A stretch of DNA of 64,000 bases, taken from Thermoleophilaceae bacterium. GTDB taxonomy: Bacteria > Actinomycetota > Thermoleophilia > Solirubrobacterales > Thermoleophilaceae. The stretch spans positions 86,956 through 150,955 of the forward strand of contig JAUJNF010000006.1 of the NCBI GenBank assembly GCA_030446485.1, written 5' to 3'. Both the position numbers and the translations under genes were made by a program. The notes under the pieces were generated by a model that saw nothing but the letters and a program-made list of their open reading frames with translations, had not been told where the DNA came from and did not search any database. Positions 14,944 to 23,391 of the stretch are shown one piece after another. Numbering within the stretch: position 1 is the first letter of the stretch; the number at the start of each line of letters is the position of its first letter.

Positions 14944-17469
14944 ATGAAGCTCAGGCGAGCATGCGCTCTGGTCGCGTTGACGGCAGTCGGCTCATCGCTG
15001 GGGCTCGTTTCGGCAGCGCAGGCCGAGGTGCGGGTCGGCAAGAACTACCGGCTGAACTCGGACTCGAGCCCCTTCCGCGGCAAGGACCAGGTGGGGCTCG
15101 CGGTCAACCCGAGGAATCCCCGGCACATCGTCGAGGTCAACGCCGAGTACCGCACCGAGAACTGCGAGTACACCGCGAGCTTCGACGGCGGCCGCATCTG
15201 GAGTGCTGCGAGACCGATGATCCCTCCGCCCCCCACCGCGGGCGAGCAGCCGTTCCAGCCCTCGTGCCGGGTCAGCGATCACCTCGCCGAGCAGATGGAC
15301 CAGACGGTGGCGTTCGGCAGCGGCCAGAACGTCTACGCGACCTCCGTCACGGCGAGGACGACGCTGGGCGGCGGCGAGCAGGGCCAGTCTGCGCTGGTCT
15401 ACAGGTCGGTCGACGGCGGGCGAACCTTCCGCCCCGGCGTCATCGCCATGGCCGGCGGGGAGAACCCCATGATGGGCCCGACCTTCCAGCTGCCGAAGAT
15501 CGCAGTCGAGCCGGGAGCCGGAGCGGGGGGCACCGATCGCGTCTACCTCTCGGCCCGTGAGGGCACCGCCGCGCGCGGCGCCGCTGGCGACGCCACGGTT
15601 GCCGTGTCGAACGACGGCGGGCAGACCTTCTCCGCGCCGGTGGACGCGGACCCGCCAGGCGAGAACGTCGCCAACAACGGTCCTCAGGAGGGCCCGTCCG
15701 AGCCGGTCATCAGCCCCGACGGCTCGGTCAGCGTCGCGTGGCGCACCTCCGGCACCGAGGCGTTCATCAAGATCGCGCGCTCGACCGACCGGGGGCAGAC
15801 CTGGAGCCCGCCCGTGATCGTCACCGGGGTCCGGGCCGGGGGGCACCCGCCGAGCTCCCATACCGCGCCGCTGCCCTCCAGCTGCTGCAGCTTCCCACGC
15901 CTCGCTGTGAACCAGCGGAACGGCAACCTCTACATCGTCTACAACCAGGGCCCTCCGGGTCCGACCACTCCTCCGGGAGGGTTCCAGGGCGCCGACCACT
16001 TCATCCACGAGGACACCGACGTCTACTTCCAGCGCTCGACCAACAACGGCGCGACGTGGTCGACTCCGAAGCTGATCAACGACGCTCGCGCCCGGCCGGG
16101 CAGCCTGATCACCCAGACCCGCCATCCGTACGTCTCGGTGGCGCCCGGAGGACGCGTGGACATCGTCTGGCAGGACCGGCGGCACTGGTACATGCGGGAG
16201 GACTACTGCGTCCACACCCACCTGCCGTGTAGCGAAGCGCGCCTGGGCGACACCTACTACTCCTTCTCGACCAACGGTGGGGCCACGTTTTCGCCCAACC
16301 GCCGGATCAGCGACAGGCATCACAACAACGACGTCGGCTTCGACTACCGGTTCGGAACCGGCTGGCAGTACGGACCGGTGGCCGTTCCCCTCGGCAACGA
16401 CCAGTTGTTGATCGGATGGATGGATTCGCGCCAGGGCAACGTCGACAACGACAACCAGGACATCTACCTCTCGAGGGTGAACCTCAAGGGGGCGTCATCG
16501 GTACCGCGGGAGAGCATCCGGGGGTCGGACGGCCCCTCGCTCTCGGTGGCGCTCTCACGCCGTGCGTTCCCCGGCGGGTCGGACGGCCTGATGGCTGGTA
16601 CCTTCGCCAACCGCAACGGGACCAGGGTCGTGATCGTCCGCGAGGGCGACGTCGCGGGAGCGCTGGCCGGTGGCGTGTTGGCGCGTGCCAACCTCGGTCC
16701 GGTCCTCGTCTCACCGCAAGACGGTCTGCCCGCCAAGGTCAAGGCCGAGGTCTCCCGGCTCGATCCCACCGGTGCCTACGTGATCGGCGACGAGAAGTTG
16801 CTGTCGGCTCAGGTCGTGCAGGATCTCGCCGACGCCGGCGTGCCCGCGGGCGAGACCGAGACAGTCCGCATCGGAACCGGGTCCGACACCGCGAACGCAG
16901 CCCTGATCGCGCAGACGCTCGACCGCCGGAGCCCCGCCGATCGGGACGCCGGCACCCCGGCGTTCGATGCGGCGATCATCGCCAATCGGAAGAGTCCCGA
17001 CGCAAGCGCGGTGTCTGCGCTCGCGGCCGCGCGGCGCCTTCCGGTCCTGTTCGTAGGCCCGGACTCCGTTCCGGCGGCGACCGCCGCTGCGCTCACGTCG
17101 CTCAGCATCAACCGGACGCTCGTGATCGGTGGGCCTCAGGCGGTGAGCAACGCGGTGATGGCGCAGCTTCCGTCGCCCAAGCGCCTGGGAGGCGCCAACC
17201 AGTACTCGACCTCGCGGACCGTTGTCGCCGAGTCGAAGAGGCGCGGAATGCCGACCAACATCGCCTATGTCGCGGACGGCGTTCGGCGCTTCGAGGGGGC
17301 GCTCGCGGGCTCCGCGGTGGCCCGCCTCGGCGGCCTGCTGGCGCTTTCGAGGCAATCCGTGGAGACGACTGCCCCGCGGACCGTCGCGCGCCTCGGCCTG
17401 CGCACGCTGCTCGATCGGATCGTCGTGATCGGACCGGGGGACAGGCGCAAGCCGGGGCGCCGCCGCTGA
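14944..17469 (+). CDS. secreted BNR-repeat protein with C-terminal CW_binding_2-like region
   Basis: 841 aa. Signal peptide 1-27 (SAAQAEV). Residues about 30-520 form a propeller with Asp boxes (SFDGGRIWS, SVDGGRTFR, SNDGGQTFS, STDRGQTWS, STNNGATWS, STNGGATFS) and several Cys pairs. Residues about 535-841 resemble cell-wall-binding repeat 2 (PF04122): 'ANRNGTRVVIVREGDVAGALAGGVLARANLGPVLVSPQDGLP', then 'AYVIGDEKLLS' and 'RTLVIGGPQAVSNAVMAQLPSPKRLGGANQYSTSRTVV'. This predicts attachment to the wall without sortase. It is related to the two membrane-bound BNR proteins upstream. Confidence 0.85.
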   Translation: MKLRRACALVALTAVGSSLGLVSAAQAEVRVGKNYRLNSDSSPFRGKDQVGLAVNPRNPRHIVEVNAEYRTENCEYTASFDGGRIWSAARPMIPPPPTAGEQPFQPSCRVSDHLAEQMDQTVAFGSGQNVYATSVTARTTLGGGEQGQSALVYRSVDGGRTFRPGVIAMAGGENPMMGPTFQLPKIAVEPGAGAGGTDRVYLSAREGTAARGAAGDATVAVSNDGGQTFSAPVDADPPGENVANNGPQEGPSEPVISPDGSVSVAWRTSGTEAFIKIARSTDRGQTWSPPVIVTGVRAGGHPPSSHTAPLPSSCCSFPRLAVNQRNGNLYIVYNQGPPGPTTPPGGFQGADHFIHEDTDVYFQRSTNNGATWSTPKLINDARARPGSLITQTRHPYVSVAPGGRVDIVWQDRRHWYMREDYCVHTHLPCSEARLGDTYYSFSTNGGATFSPNRRISDRHHNNDVGFDYRFGTGWQYGPVAVPLGNDQLLIGWMDSRQGNVDNDNQDIYLSRVNLKGASSVPRESIRGSDGPSLSVALSRRAFPGGSDGLMAGTFANRNGTRVVIVREGDVAGALAGGVLARANLGPVLVSPQDGLPAKVKAEVSRLDPTGAYVIGDEKLLSAQVVQDLADAGVPAGETETVRIGTGSDTANAALIAQTLDRRSPADRDAGTPAFDAAIIANRKSPDASAVSALAAARRLPVLFVGPDSVPAATAAALTSLSINRTLVIGGPQAVSNAVMAQLPSPKRLGGANQYSTSRTVVAESKRRGMPTNIAYVADGVRRFEGALAGSAVARLGGLLALSRQSVETTAPRTVARLGLRTLLDRIVVIGPGDRRKPGRRR

Positions 17470-17509
17470 CGGCGAAGGGCCTGTAGCTAAGGCACGCCGA
17501 GCTTCCCGG

Positions 17510-18784
17510 TCATCCGCCAGGCGTTGCGTCGTCCGGCGCGGCCGCACGGCGCCGCCGCCACCACGCGAGGCCCGCGGCTCCCGCTGCTGTCATCGGCAAC
17601 GCCAACCAGATGAGCCATGCGGTGCTCGACGAGCGTGCCCCAGTGGCATTCGAGGGGCGTCCGGTTGCGGGCTCGCCGGCGCCCACCGCGCCGGCCGCCT
17701 GAACCAGGCCGGCACCGTACTCGGGGTCCCAGCCCCGCTCGCCCAGGTCGTGCGCCCCGGAGCGCAGCGCCGAGCGGACCTCATCGGGGCCGGTTGCGCG
17801 ACCCGAGGCCACGAGGAGCGCGGCCGTGCCCGAGACCTCGGCGGCTGCGGCCGAGGTCGAGGCCATGAAGCAGAAGCAGAACGTCGACGGGCCGCCGTTC
17901 AGGGTCTGCTGCAGCACGCCATCCCCGGAGCCGACGCCGCTTCCGTAGGCCCGCCGGTCGCCGCCCGGCGCCACGAGGTCGAGCGCCTTCCCGTAGTTCG
18001 AGTAGTACGCGCGCGTCCTGTCGCGCGTGACGGCGCCCACGGCCAGCACCTTCGGGTAGGCCGCCGGGAAGCCGACCGACGCGCGCCCGTCGTTCCCCGC
18101 GGAGGCCACGACGGTCACGCCCTTCGACGCGGCATAGTCGATGGCATCCTCGAGCACGGCCGAGCCTGCCGGCCCGGCGATGCTGAGGTTGGCGATATCG
18201 GCCCCGTGGTCGACCGCGTACCGCAGGCCCCGGGCGATGGTGCGGCCTGACCCGCTCAGGTCAGGCTGGAGCACGCGAACGGGCATGATGGTCGCCTCGG
18301 GCGCCACGCCCGCCCCACCGAGGCCATTCCCCGTCGTCTGAGCGATGATCCCCGCGATGTGGGTGCCGTGACTCTGGCGGTTGGTAGGGGGCTCGTCGTT
18401 CGGGTGGGGGTCACCATCGACGAAGTCCCAGCCGCGCGTGAAGCGCGTGCCGGCAAGGTCCGGGGCCCGCCGGTAGACCCCGCGGTCCTCGTAGGCGACG
18501 CCCGTGTCGAGGACGGCCACCGTGGCGCCCGCGCCTCTGGTGACGGCCCAGGCCGCGGGGATCTGCAGGGCTTGAAGATGCCACTGGTGCTTGAACAGGG
18601 GGTCATTCGGCGGCCTCACCGCTCCGGCGCGCCCGTCGGCGGCCGGCCTGGGCACTGCATGCGCCGGCGAAGCGCTGGGTCCGAAGGACCCCAGGCATCC
18701 CGCTCCGAGCAGCGCCGCCACGCGAGCGCACAGGCGCAGGGCCGGTGACCGATCGAGGTGAAGGGGTACGCGGAGCGCTGGCAT
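17510..18784 (-). CDS. subtilisin-family (S8) serine protease, secreted and membrane-anchored
   Basis: 424 aa from the ATG at 18784 (another in-frame ATG at 18799 adds five residues). Signal peptide about 1-43 (ASPAHA). The triad is visible: Asp93 (VAVLDTG), His139 (SHGTHIAG) and Ser311 in MASTSAAAAEVSG, where the usual GTSMAAP is altered but the Ser is kept; the oxyanion Asn is in SAGND at 231. The FCFCF pair just before the Ser is unusual. A C-terminal hydrophobic helix (about 384-405) plus RRRR indicates a membrane anchor, as in mycosins, but no ESX gene is near. GATAAT upstream could be the -10 for the 18784 start. Confidence 0.9.
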   Translation of the reverse strand: MPALRVPLHLDRSPALRLCARVAALLGAGCLGSFGPSASPAHAVPRPAADGRAGAVRPPNDPLFKHQWHLQALQIPAAWAVTRGAGATVAVLDTGVAYEDRGVYRRAPDLAGTRFTRGWDFVDGDPHPNDEPPTNRQSHGTHIAGIIAQTTGNGLGGAGVAPEATIMPVRVLQPDLSGSGRTIARGLRYAVDHGADIANLSIAGPAGSAVLEDAIDYAASKGVTVVASAGNDGRASVGFPAAYPKVLAVGAVTRDRTRAYYSNYGKALDLVAPGGDRRAYGSGVGSGDGVLQQTLNGGPSTFCFCFMASTSAAAAEVSGTAALLVASGRATGPDEVRSALRSGAHDLGERGWDPEYGAGLVQAAGAVGAGEPATGRPSNATGARSSSTAWLIWLALPMTAAGAAGLAWWRRRRAAAPDDATPGG

Positions 18785-18865
18785 GGGTCCCAGGGCCATT
18801 ATCGGGTGAGCGACCCTCGGGCCCCGCGGGCACGCCGAGGCGCTCCAACATGCGAGCTCCGGAGG

Positions 18866-18871
18866 TACCCT
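18866..18871 (+). promoter_or_regulatory. -10-like element TACCCT, leaderless start of the Kelch protein
   Basis: TACCCT ends 7 nt before the GTG at 18879, the same hexamer and spacing as at 4239 and 4286. Confidence 0.45.
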
Positions 18872-18878
18872 CGAAACC

Positions 18879-20951
18879 GTGAAGTCAGCGAACGACCTTC
18901 GCGCCGAGCCGGGGCGCTCCCACTTGGCTCGCCAGGTCCTTCGCCGGTGCGTGCTGTCGGCAACAGGCGCTGCCCTTGCAGCCGGCCTGTTCACGGGCGG
19001 CCTGGCCGTGCAGCCTCAGCCGGCCTCGGCGGCCAAGGACAGGGGCGCCTGGAGCCCCACGGCCCGCCTGGCCACCGGGCGGGCCGACCACACCGCGAGC
19101 CTGCTTCAGAACGGGAAGGTGCTCGTCGCCGGAGGGCGCACCACCGTCATCGAGCCGGGGGCCACTCAGCCCGTGTCCGCCACCGCCTCCGCCGAGCTCT
19201 ATGACCCTGCGCTGGGCGCGTGGTCGCCCACCGGCGCCATGGCCGACGCCCGCACCGGGCACACGGCTTCAGTTCTTGACGGACCGGCCTGCGCCGGCCC
19301 TGCTCCGCCGGGTTGGTGTGGGAAGGTCTTGGTGGCCGGCGGACGCGGGCCCGACGGCAAGCCCTCGAGGTCAGCCGAGCTGTACGACTCGACGACGGGC
19401 TCGTGGCGCAGGGTGAACCAACTGGCAACCGCTCGCACGGGACACACCGCGACCGTGCTCCCTGATGGCAGGGTGCTGGTCGCCGGCGGCGTGGCGGAAG
19501 GTGCGGGCGGCGAGGAGTCGACGCGCTCGGCCGAGCTCTACGACCCGGCAGCCGAGACCTGGACGGCCACTGCCTCGCTGGGCGTCGGGCGGTACGGTCA
19601 CACGGCGACGGTCACGGACGGCAGGGTTCTCGCCGCCGGAGGATTCGAGACTCTGTTCAACGAGGTGCTCGAGGAGGTGCGCGACGAGCCGACCGCGTCG
19701 GCCGAGCTGTACGACCCCGCTGGGGACCGCTGGGCACCCACCGGTTCGCTCGCGGTGGCACGCGCCCACCACAACGCGACGCTGCTCGCCGGCGGCAGGG
19801 TGCTGGTGACCGGAGGCGTGGACGACGACCGCAACCTGCGCCGCTCGACCGAGCTGTACGACCCGCGCAGCGGGCGCTGGAGCGCCGCCGCGCCGATGGG
19901 CGTGGGCCACTCCGAGCACTCGTCCAGCCTGCTGGCCGATGGGAGGGTGCTCGTCGCGGGCGGCGGGAAGGGCCCGCCCGAGGACGCCACCATGGTCGAG
20001 GCCGAGACCGAGACCGCCCTGGCCGAGGTATACGAGCCGAGCGCGAACAGGTGGAGCTACGCGGGCCCCCTGAGGCTGGCGCGACGGCAGCACACGGCCA
20101 CGGTGCTCGGCGGCGCGGGCTGCGCTTCGAGTTGCGGCAAGGTCCTCGTGGTCGGGGGAGCGCTGGGTCCCTACAACAACCCGTCGACGCCGGCGCTGTC
20201 GTCCTCCGAGCTCTACGACCCGACCGCCGACACCGCCCCCGCGTCGGTCCGCAACCTCGCGGGCCGGCCGACATCGGGCTCGCAGGTCAAGCTCACCTTC
20301 GCTGCTCCGGGCTCGATCGACGGCGCCCCGCCGGCGGCGCGCGAGTACCTGGTCAAGCAGTCCAGGAGGCCGATAGTCGACGAGCGGAGCTTTGCTCGCG
20401 CTCGAGCGCTGTGCGGTGGATCGTGCCGCTTCTCGCCTTCGAACGTGGATGACCAGCTGACCCTGAACGTCAGGGGCCTCACTCCGCGTACCACCTACTA
20501 CTACGCCCTGAAGGCACGAGACGAAGCCGGTGACCTCGGGGCCCTCTCCAACGGCGCTCGCGTCACCACCACGTCCGTCCGCCCGGGGCCGATCGCCGAT
20601 CTGCGGGCGACACCGGTGTCGGCCACCGCGATCGTCCTGTCCTTCGCCGCCGCCGGGTTGAACCGGAAGGGGCCGCCGCCGGCCCGCGAGTACGTCGTGA
20701 AGCAGTCGAGAGAACCGATCTCCGGCGAGCGAGCGTTCCGCCGAGCCCGCTCACTGTGTGGCGGCGTGTGCCGCGGCTTCTCGCCGGCCCGGGTGCGCGC
20801 GCGGCTGAGGCTCCGCATCACCGATCTTCGCCCGGGTACGACCTATCACTACGCGGTCAGGGCAAGGAACGGCGCCGGCAAGCTGGGACCGACCTCGACG
20901 GTCCGGGCGCGGACGCGACGAGGCGGCTCCGGGTCGGCCAGCGGGAGGTAG
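18879..20951 (+). CDS. secreted Kelch-repeat protein with two fibronectin-III domains
   Basis: 690 aa, GTG start. Twin-Arg-free signal peptide about 20-50 (ending QPASAAK). Residues 55-440 hold about seven Kelch blades with the repeated pattern 'GKVLVAGG ... SAELYDPxxGxWxxxxxxxxxRxxHTA'. Two FnIII-like domains follow (about 452-560 and 565-680), each with the near-identical 'AREYxVKQSRxPIxxERxFxRARxLCGG' insert containing a conserved Cys, evidence of domain duplication. No membrane or sorting signal lies at the C-terminus. Such proteins usually bind glycans or proteins; galactose-oxidase-type catalytic residues are not apparent. Confidence 0.85.
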   Translation: MKSANDLRAEPGRSHLARQVLRRCVLSATGAALAAGLFTGGLAVQPQPASAAKDRGAWSPTARLATGRADHTASLLQNGKVLVAGGRTTVIEPGATQPVSATASAELYDPALGAWSPTGAMADARTGHTASVLDGPACAGPAPPGWCGKVLVAGGRGPDGKPSRSAELYDSTTGSWRRVNQLATARTGHTATVLPDGRVLVAGGVAEGAGGEESTRSAELYDPAAETWTATASLGVGRYGHTATVTDGRVLAAGGFETLFNEVLEEVRDEPTASAELYDPAGDRWAPTGSLAVARAHHNATLLAGGRVLVTGGVDDDRNLRRSTELYDPRSGRWSAAAPMGVGHSEHSSSLLADGRVLVAGGGKGPPEDATMVEAETETALAEVYEPSANRWSYAGPLRLARRQHTATVLGGAGCASSCGKVLVVGGALGPYNNPSTPALSSSELYDPTADTAPASVRNLAGRPTSGSQVKLTFAAPGSIDGAPPAAREYLVKQSRRPIVDERSFARARALCGGSCRFSPSNVDDQLTLNVRGLTPRTTYYYALKARDEAGDLGALSNGARVTTTSVRPGPIADLRATPVSATAIVLSFAAAGLNRKGPPPAREYVVKQSREPISGERAFRRARSLCGGVCRGFSPARVRARLRLRITDLRPGTTYHYAVRARNGAGKLGPTSTVRARTRRGGSGSASGR

Positions 20952-20965
20952 GCCTCCTCTCCTGG

Positions 20966-20994
20966 TTGTAGAGGGCCGGCGCGGGTGGTAGATT
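20966..20994 (+). promoter_or_regulatory. promoter-like -35/-10 upstream of 21076
   Basis: TTGTAG (20966-20971), a 17-nt spacer and TAGATT (20989-20994). The predicted leader is about 75 nt and ends with GGAAGGGG about 8 nt before the ATG at 21076. Confidence 0.5.
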
Positions 20995-21075
20995 CCGGCA
21001 CGCTGGACCGACAGTGAGAAGCCGTGCTGACTGCTCGGACGGGGCGTGGGCCCGGACGACGGAAGGGGTTGTTGC

Positions 21076-22002
21076 ATGTACCGCAGTGTTCGTCGCCTTT
21101 ACTGGGCCGCCCTTACGCTTGTCGCTGTCGGCGTGGCGGGCGCGAGCTTGGCCTGGGCCTGCACGCCGCAGGCCAAGCTGGGATCCGATGCCACCTCTGG
21201 GCCCCCGGGCGCGACGGTGACGATCACGGGTTTCGAGTTCGTGCCCAGCCAGAACGTGCAGATCCGCTGGGGCGGCACGCGCGGCGATGTGCTGGCAACC
21301 CCTGCCGCCGATGCCCAGGGCTCCTTCGCGATCCCGGTCACCATCCCGCAAGATGCGATCGAGGACACGTACACGATCGTCGGAATCGCCCGTGGTCGTG
21401 ACCAGTTCCACGACAAGGTCTACAGAGCGCCACTGGCGTTCACCGTCACGAGTGAGACGGCACCGCGCCCGGACCTGGAGAAGGACGCCAATGGCGCCCA
21501 GCCGCGGTCCCGCGGCGGACAGGTGTTTCGGGAAACCAGCGGGGGCGAGCCCAACGCAGTCCAGCCGGACGCACGCGGTGCCCGCCCCTCCCCCGAGGGC
21601 GCGGACCGCTCGAGCCCCGGCGGCTCCGCCGCCCCGAGCGCATCACCCGTGCCGGCTGCCCGGAGCGCCCCGACCGCCACCGGTGGTGCTGCGGCCTCTG
21701 CCGTGCCCGAGTCAGGGGCGCCTACGCGCCGGGACGGATCCCGTGGTCCGGCAACCGGAGAGGGCGTGTCCGAGCGCAGCGCGACGGCCGACCTGTGGAG
21801 CGGCTTCCGCTCCGGTAGCACGCCCTCGACCCTGGCCCCGCCAGCTGGAGAGGAGCCCGAGCGCGGATCGAGCTCGGCTCTCGCCGTGGGAGCCGGCCTG
21901 CTCGGCCTCGGCGCCATGGCGCTGTTCGCCGGCTTCGCGGTCGCCGAGGTGCGCCGGCGTCGAGCGCTCGCGGCGACCGGCGCCGACCGGTCTCGCGACT
22001 AG
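21076..22002 (+). CDS. secreted Ig/TIG-like protein with long disordered stalk and C-terminal membrane segment
   Basis: 308 aa. Signal peptide about 1-28 ending LAWAC, as in the 198-aa protein at 14307. Ig-like/TIG domain about 30-125 ('SGPPGATVTITGFEFVPSQNVQIRWGG' ... 'DTYTIVGIARG'). Residues 135-265 are a low-complexity Pro/Ser/Ala/Arg stalk. A hydrophobic helix (about 271-291) and a positively charged end follow. It is probably a surface protein held by its C-terminal helix. The two AWAC proteins bracket the secreted-protein block, suggesting a common origin. I do not recognise a named family. Confidence 0.65.
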   Translation: MYRSVRRLYWAALTLVAVGVAGASLAWACTPQAKLGSDATSGPPGATVTITGFEFVPSQNVQIRWGGTRGDVLATPAADAQGSFAIPVTIPQDAIEDTYTIVGIARGRDQFHDKVYRAPLAFTVTSETAPRPDLEKDANGAQPRSRGGQVFRETSGGEPNAVQPDARGARPSPEGADRSSPGGSAAPSASPVPAARSAPTATGGAAASAVPESGAPTRRDGSRGPATGEGVSERSATADLWSGFRSGSTPSTLAPPAGEEPERGSSSALAVGAGLLGLGAMALFAGFAVAEVRRRRALAATGADRSRD

Positions 22003-22225
22003 TCGACGGGGAGTACGCGGTCGTCGGGGAGCCGGCAAGGTTCCACCGGGCGAGAGCCACCGCCGCACGCGGTGAGTGCCACACCAGCCGCAATCGCGCG
22101 AGCCTGTCGCGCCTCGCACGACACAGGGTCCGCATGACATAGTCAACCCTCTATCGGTACGGTGGCGAGTGCCGCTCCAGCGCCTCCTCGCGCCGAGCTC
22201 ACGGTCAGTCGGCGCCGCTCGCTCG

Positions 22226-22459
22226 TTAGCCGAGCGCCGTCCCGTCGTACAGCTTCACGACCCTGACCGTCCCCTCCGGCGAGGCGTGGATGCACAGCTC
22301 GCACAGCACGCACTCGTCGAGGTTCTCCTCGACCACCTCGACCCGTCCGTCGCGCTCGGCGTAGATGTCCACGGGGCACGCCTGCTCGAGCTTCTTCGCG
22401 ACGTCGGCGTCGCCGCGGACCGAGTCGTCGATCTCGACGTCGATGAACATCCCGGGCAT
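22226..22459 (-). CDS. FixX-like small ferredoxin (single 4Fe-4S)
   Basis: 77 aa. Cys28-Pro ('ACPVDIYAERDG') precedes the CVLCELC cluster at 50-56. This reversed order, CP first and then CxxCxxC, is that of FixX-type ferredoxins rather than classical 2[4Fe-4S] ones. The four Cys can hold one 4Fe-4S cluster. The ATG overlaps the sucD-like stop by one base (TGATG), so it is the third gene of a sucC-sucD-fdx unit. A redox partner for a CoA-linked oxidoreductase is likely, but the partner is not in the window. Confidence 0.75.
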   Translation of the reverse strand: MPGMFIDVEIDDSVRGDADVAKKLEQACPVDIYAERDGRVEVVEENLDECVLCELCIHASPEGTVRVVKLYDGTALG

Positions 22460-23379
22460 CAGGCAGCCGCCCCCGAGCCGATCCGCTCCCTCACGAGGTC
22501 GGGGATCTCCGAGATCTCCTCGGCCACCGCGATTTCCGCCTCCTGAAGCCGCGCGATCTTCTCAGCGGCGGTGTCGGCCTTGCCCTCGACGATCGTGCCC
22601 GCGTGGCCGAAGGACATGCCCGGCATTGCGTCCATGAAGCGGCCGGCCATGAAGGCGACGATCGGCAGCCGCGAGTCGTTCTCGCTCACGTAGCGCGCGA
22701 GCTCGGCCTCCATGCGCCCTCCGGGCTCGGTGTAGATCACGATCGCCTCGGTCTGCTCGTCGGCCTCGAAGTAGGGCATCAGCTCCGCGTAGGTGGAGCC
22801 GATGATGGCGTCGCCGCCGATCGAGACCGCGGTCGAGACGCCCAGGCCGGCGGCGCTGAGCGTGGACGAGATCTCGGTGGTCATGCCACCGCTGCGGGAC
22901 ATCACGCCGATGCGCCCGGGCGCGTACGACTTGGCCGCGTCGCGAGGGGCCGCCGATGCCGCCCATCTTGGCCACGCCGGGGCGGATGATCCCCAGGCAG
23001 TTGGGGCCGATGATCCGCGCCCCGCGTAGGGCGGCCAGCTCCACCATCTGCGCCACGTCGTAGCGCGGGATCCGCTCGGTGACGATCACGATCAGACGCA
23101 CGCCGGCCTCGATCGCCTCAAACACGGCGTCGCGGGTGAAGGCGGGGGGACGGTGACCACCGAGCCGTCCGGCACCTGCCCCACTTCGGCCACCAACTGG
23201 GCGACCGAGTCGAACACCGGCACGCCGTGCACCTCGCGCCCGCGCCGGCCCGGCGTGACCCCGCCGATGATCTTCGAGCCGTAGTCGAGGCACTCGCGCG
23301 TCAGGTTCACCGCCTCGCGGCCGGTGATGCCCTGCACGATGAAGGTCGTCGACTCGTCGATCAGATGCCCGGCGGCCAT
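22459..23379 (-). pseudogene. succinyl-CoA synthetase alpha-like subunit, two internal frameshifts
   Basis: The coding sequence is spread over three frames. Frame A (23379 to about 23145) gives the CoA-binding Rossmann part, 'STTFIVQGITGREAVNLTRECLDYGSKIIGGVTPG'. Frame B (about 23145 to 22950) gives 'FEAIEAGVRLIVIVTERIPRYDVAQMVELA' and 'GPNCLGIIRPG'. Frame C (about 22950 to 22459) gives 'VMSRSGGMTTEISSTLSAAGLGVSTAVSIGGD' and the phosphohistidine site SFGHAG. All catalytic elements of SucD are present if two single-base indels are corrected; both lie in G/C runs (near 23137-23146 and 22946-22956). Either sequencing indels or a recent pseudogene. GGAGG precedes the start. Confidence 0.75.
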
Positions 23380-23391
23380 CACGGCACCTCC

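Noticed and set aside
22103-22127. CCTGT/ACAGG hairpin between the convergent genes ending at 22002 and 22226
   Set aside because: Short imperfect stem with a large loop; too weak to call a terminator.
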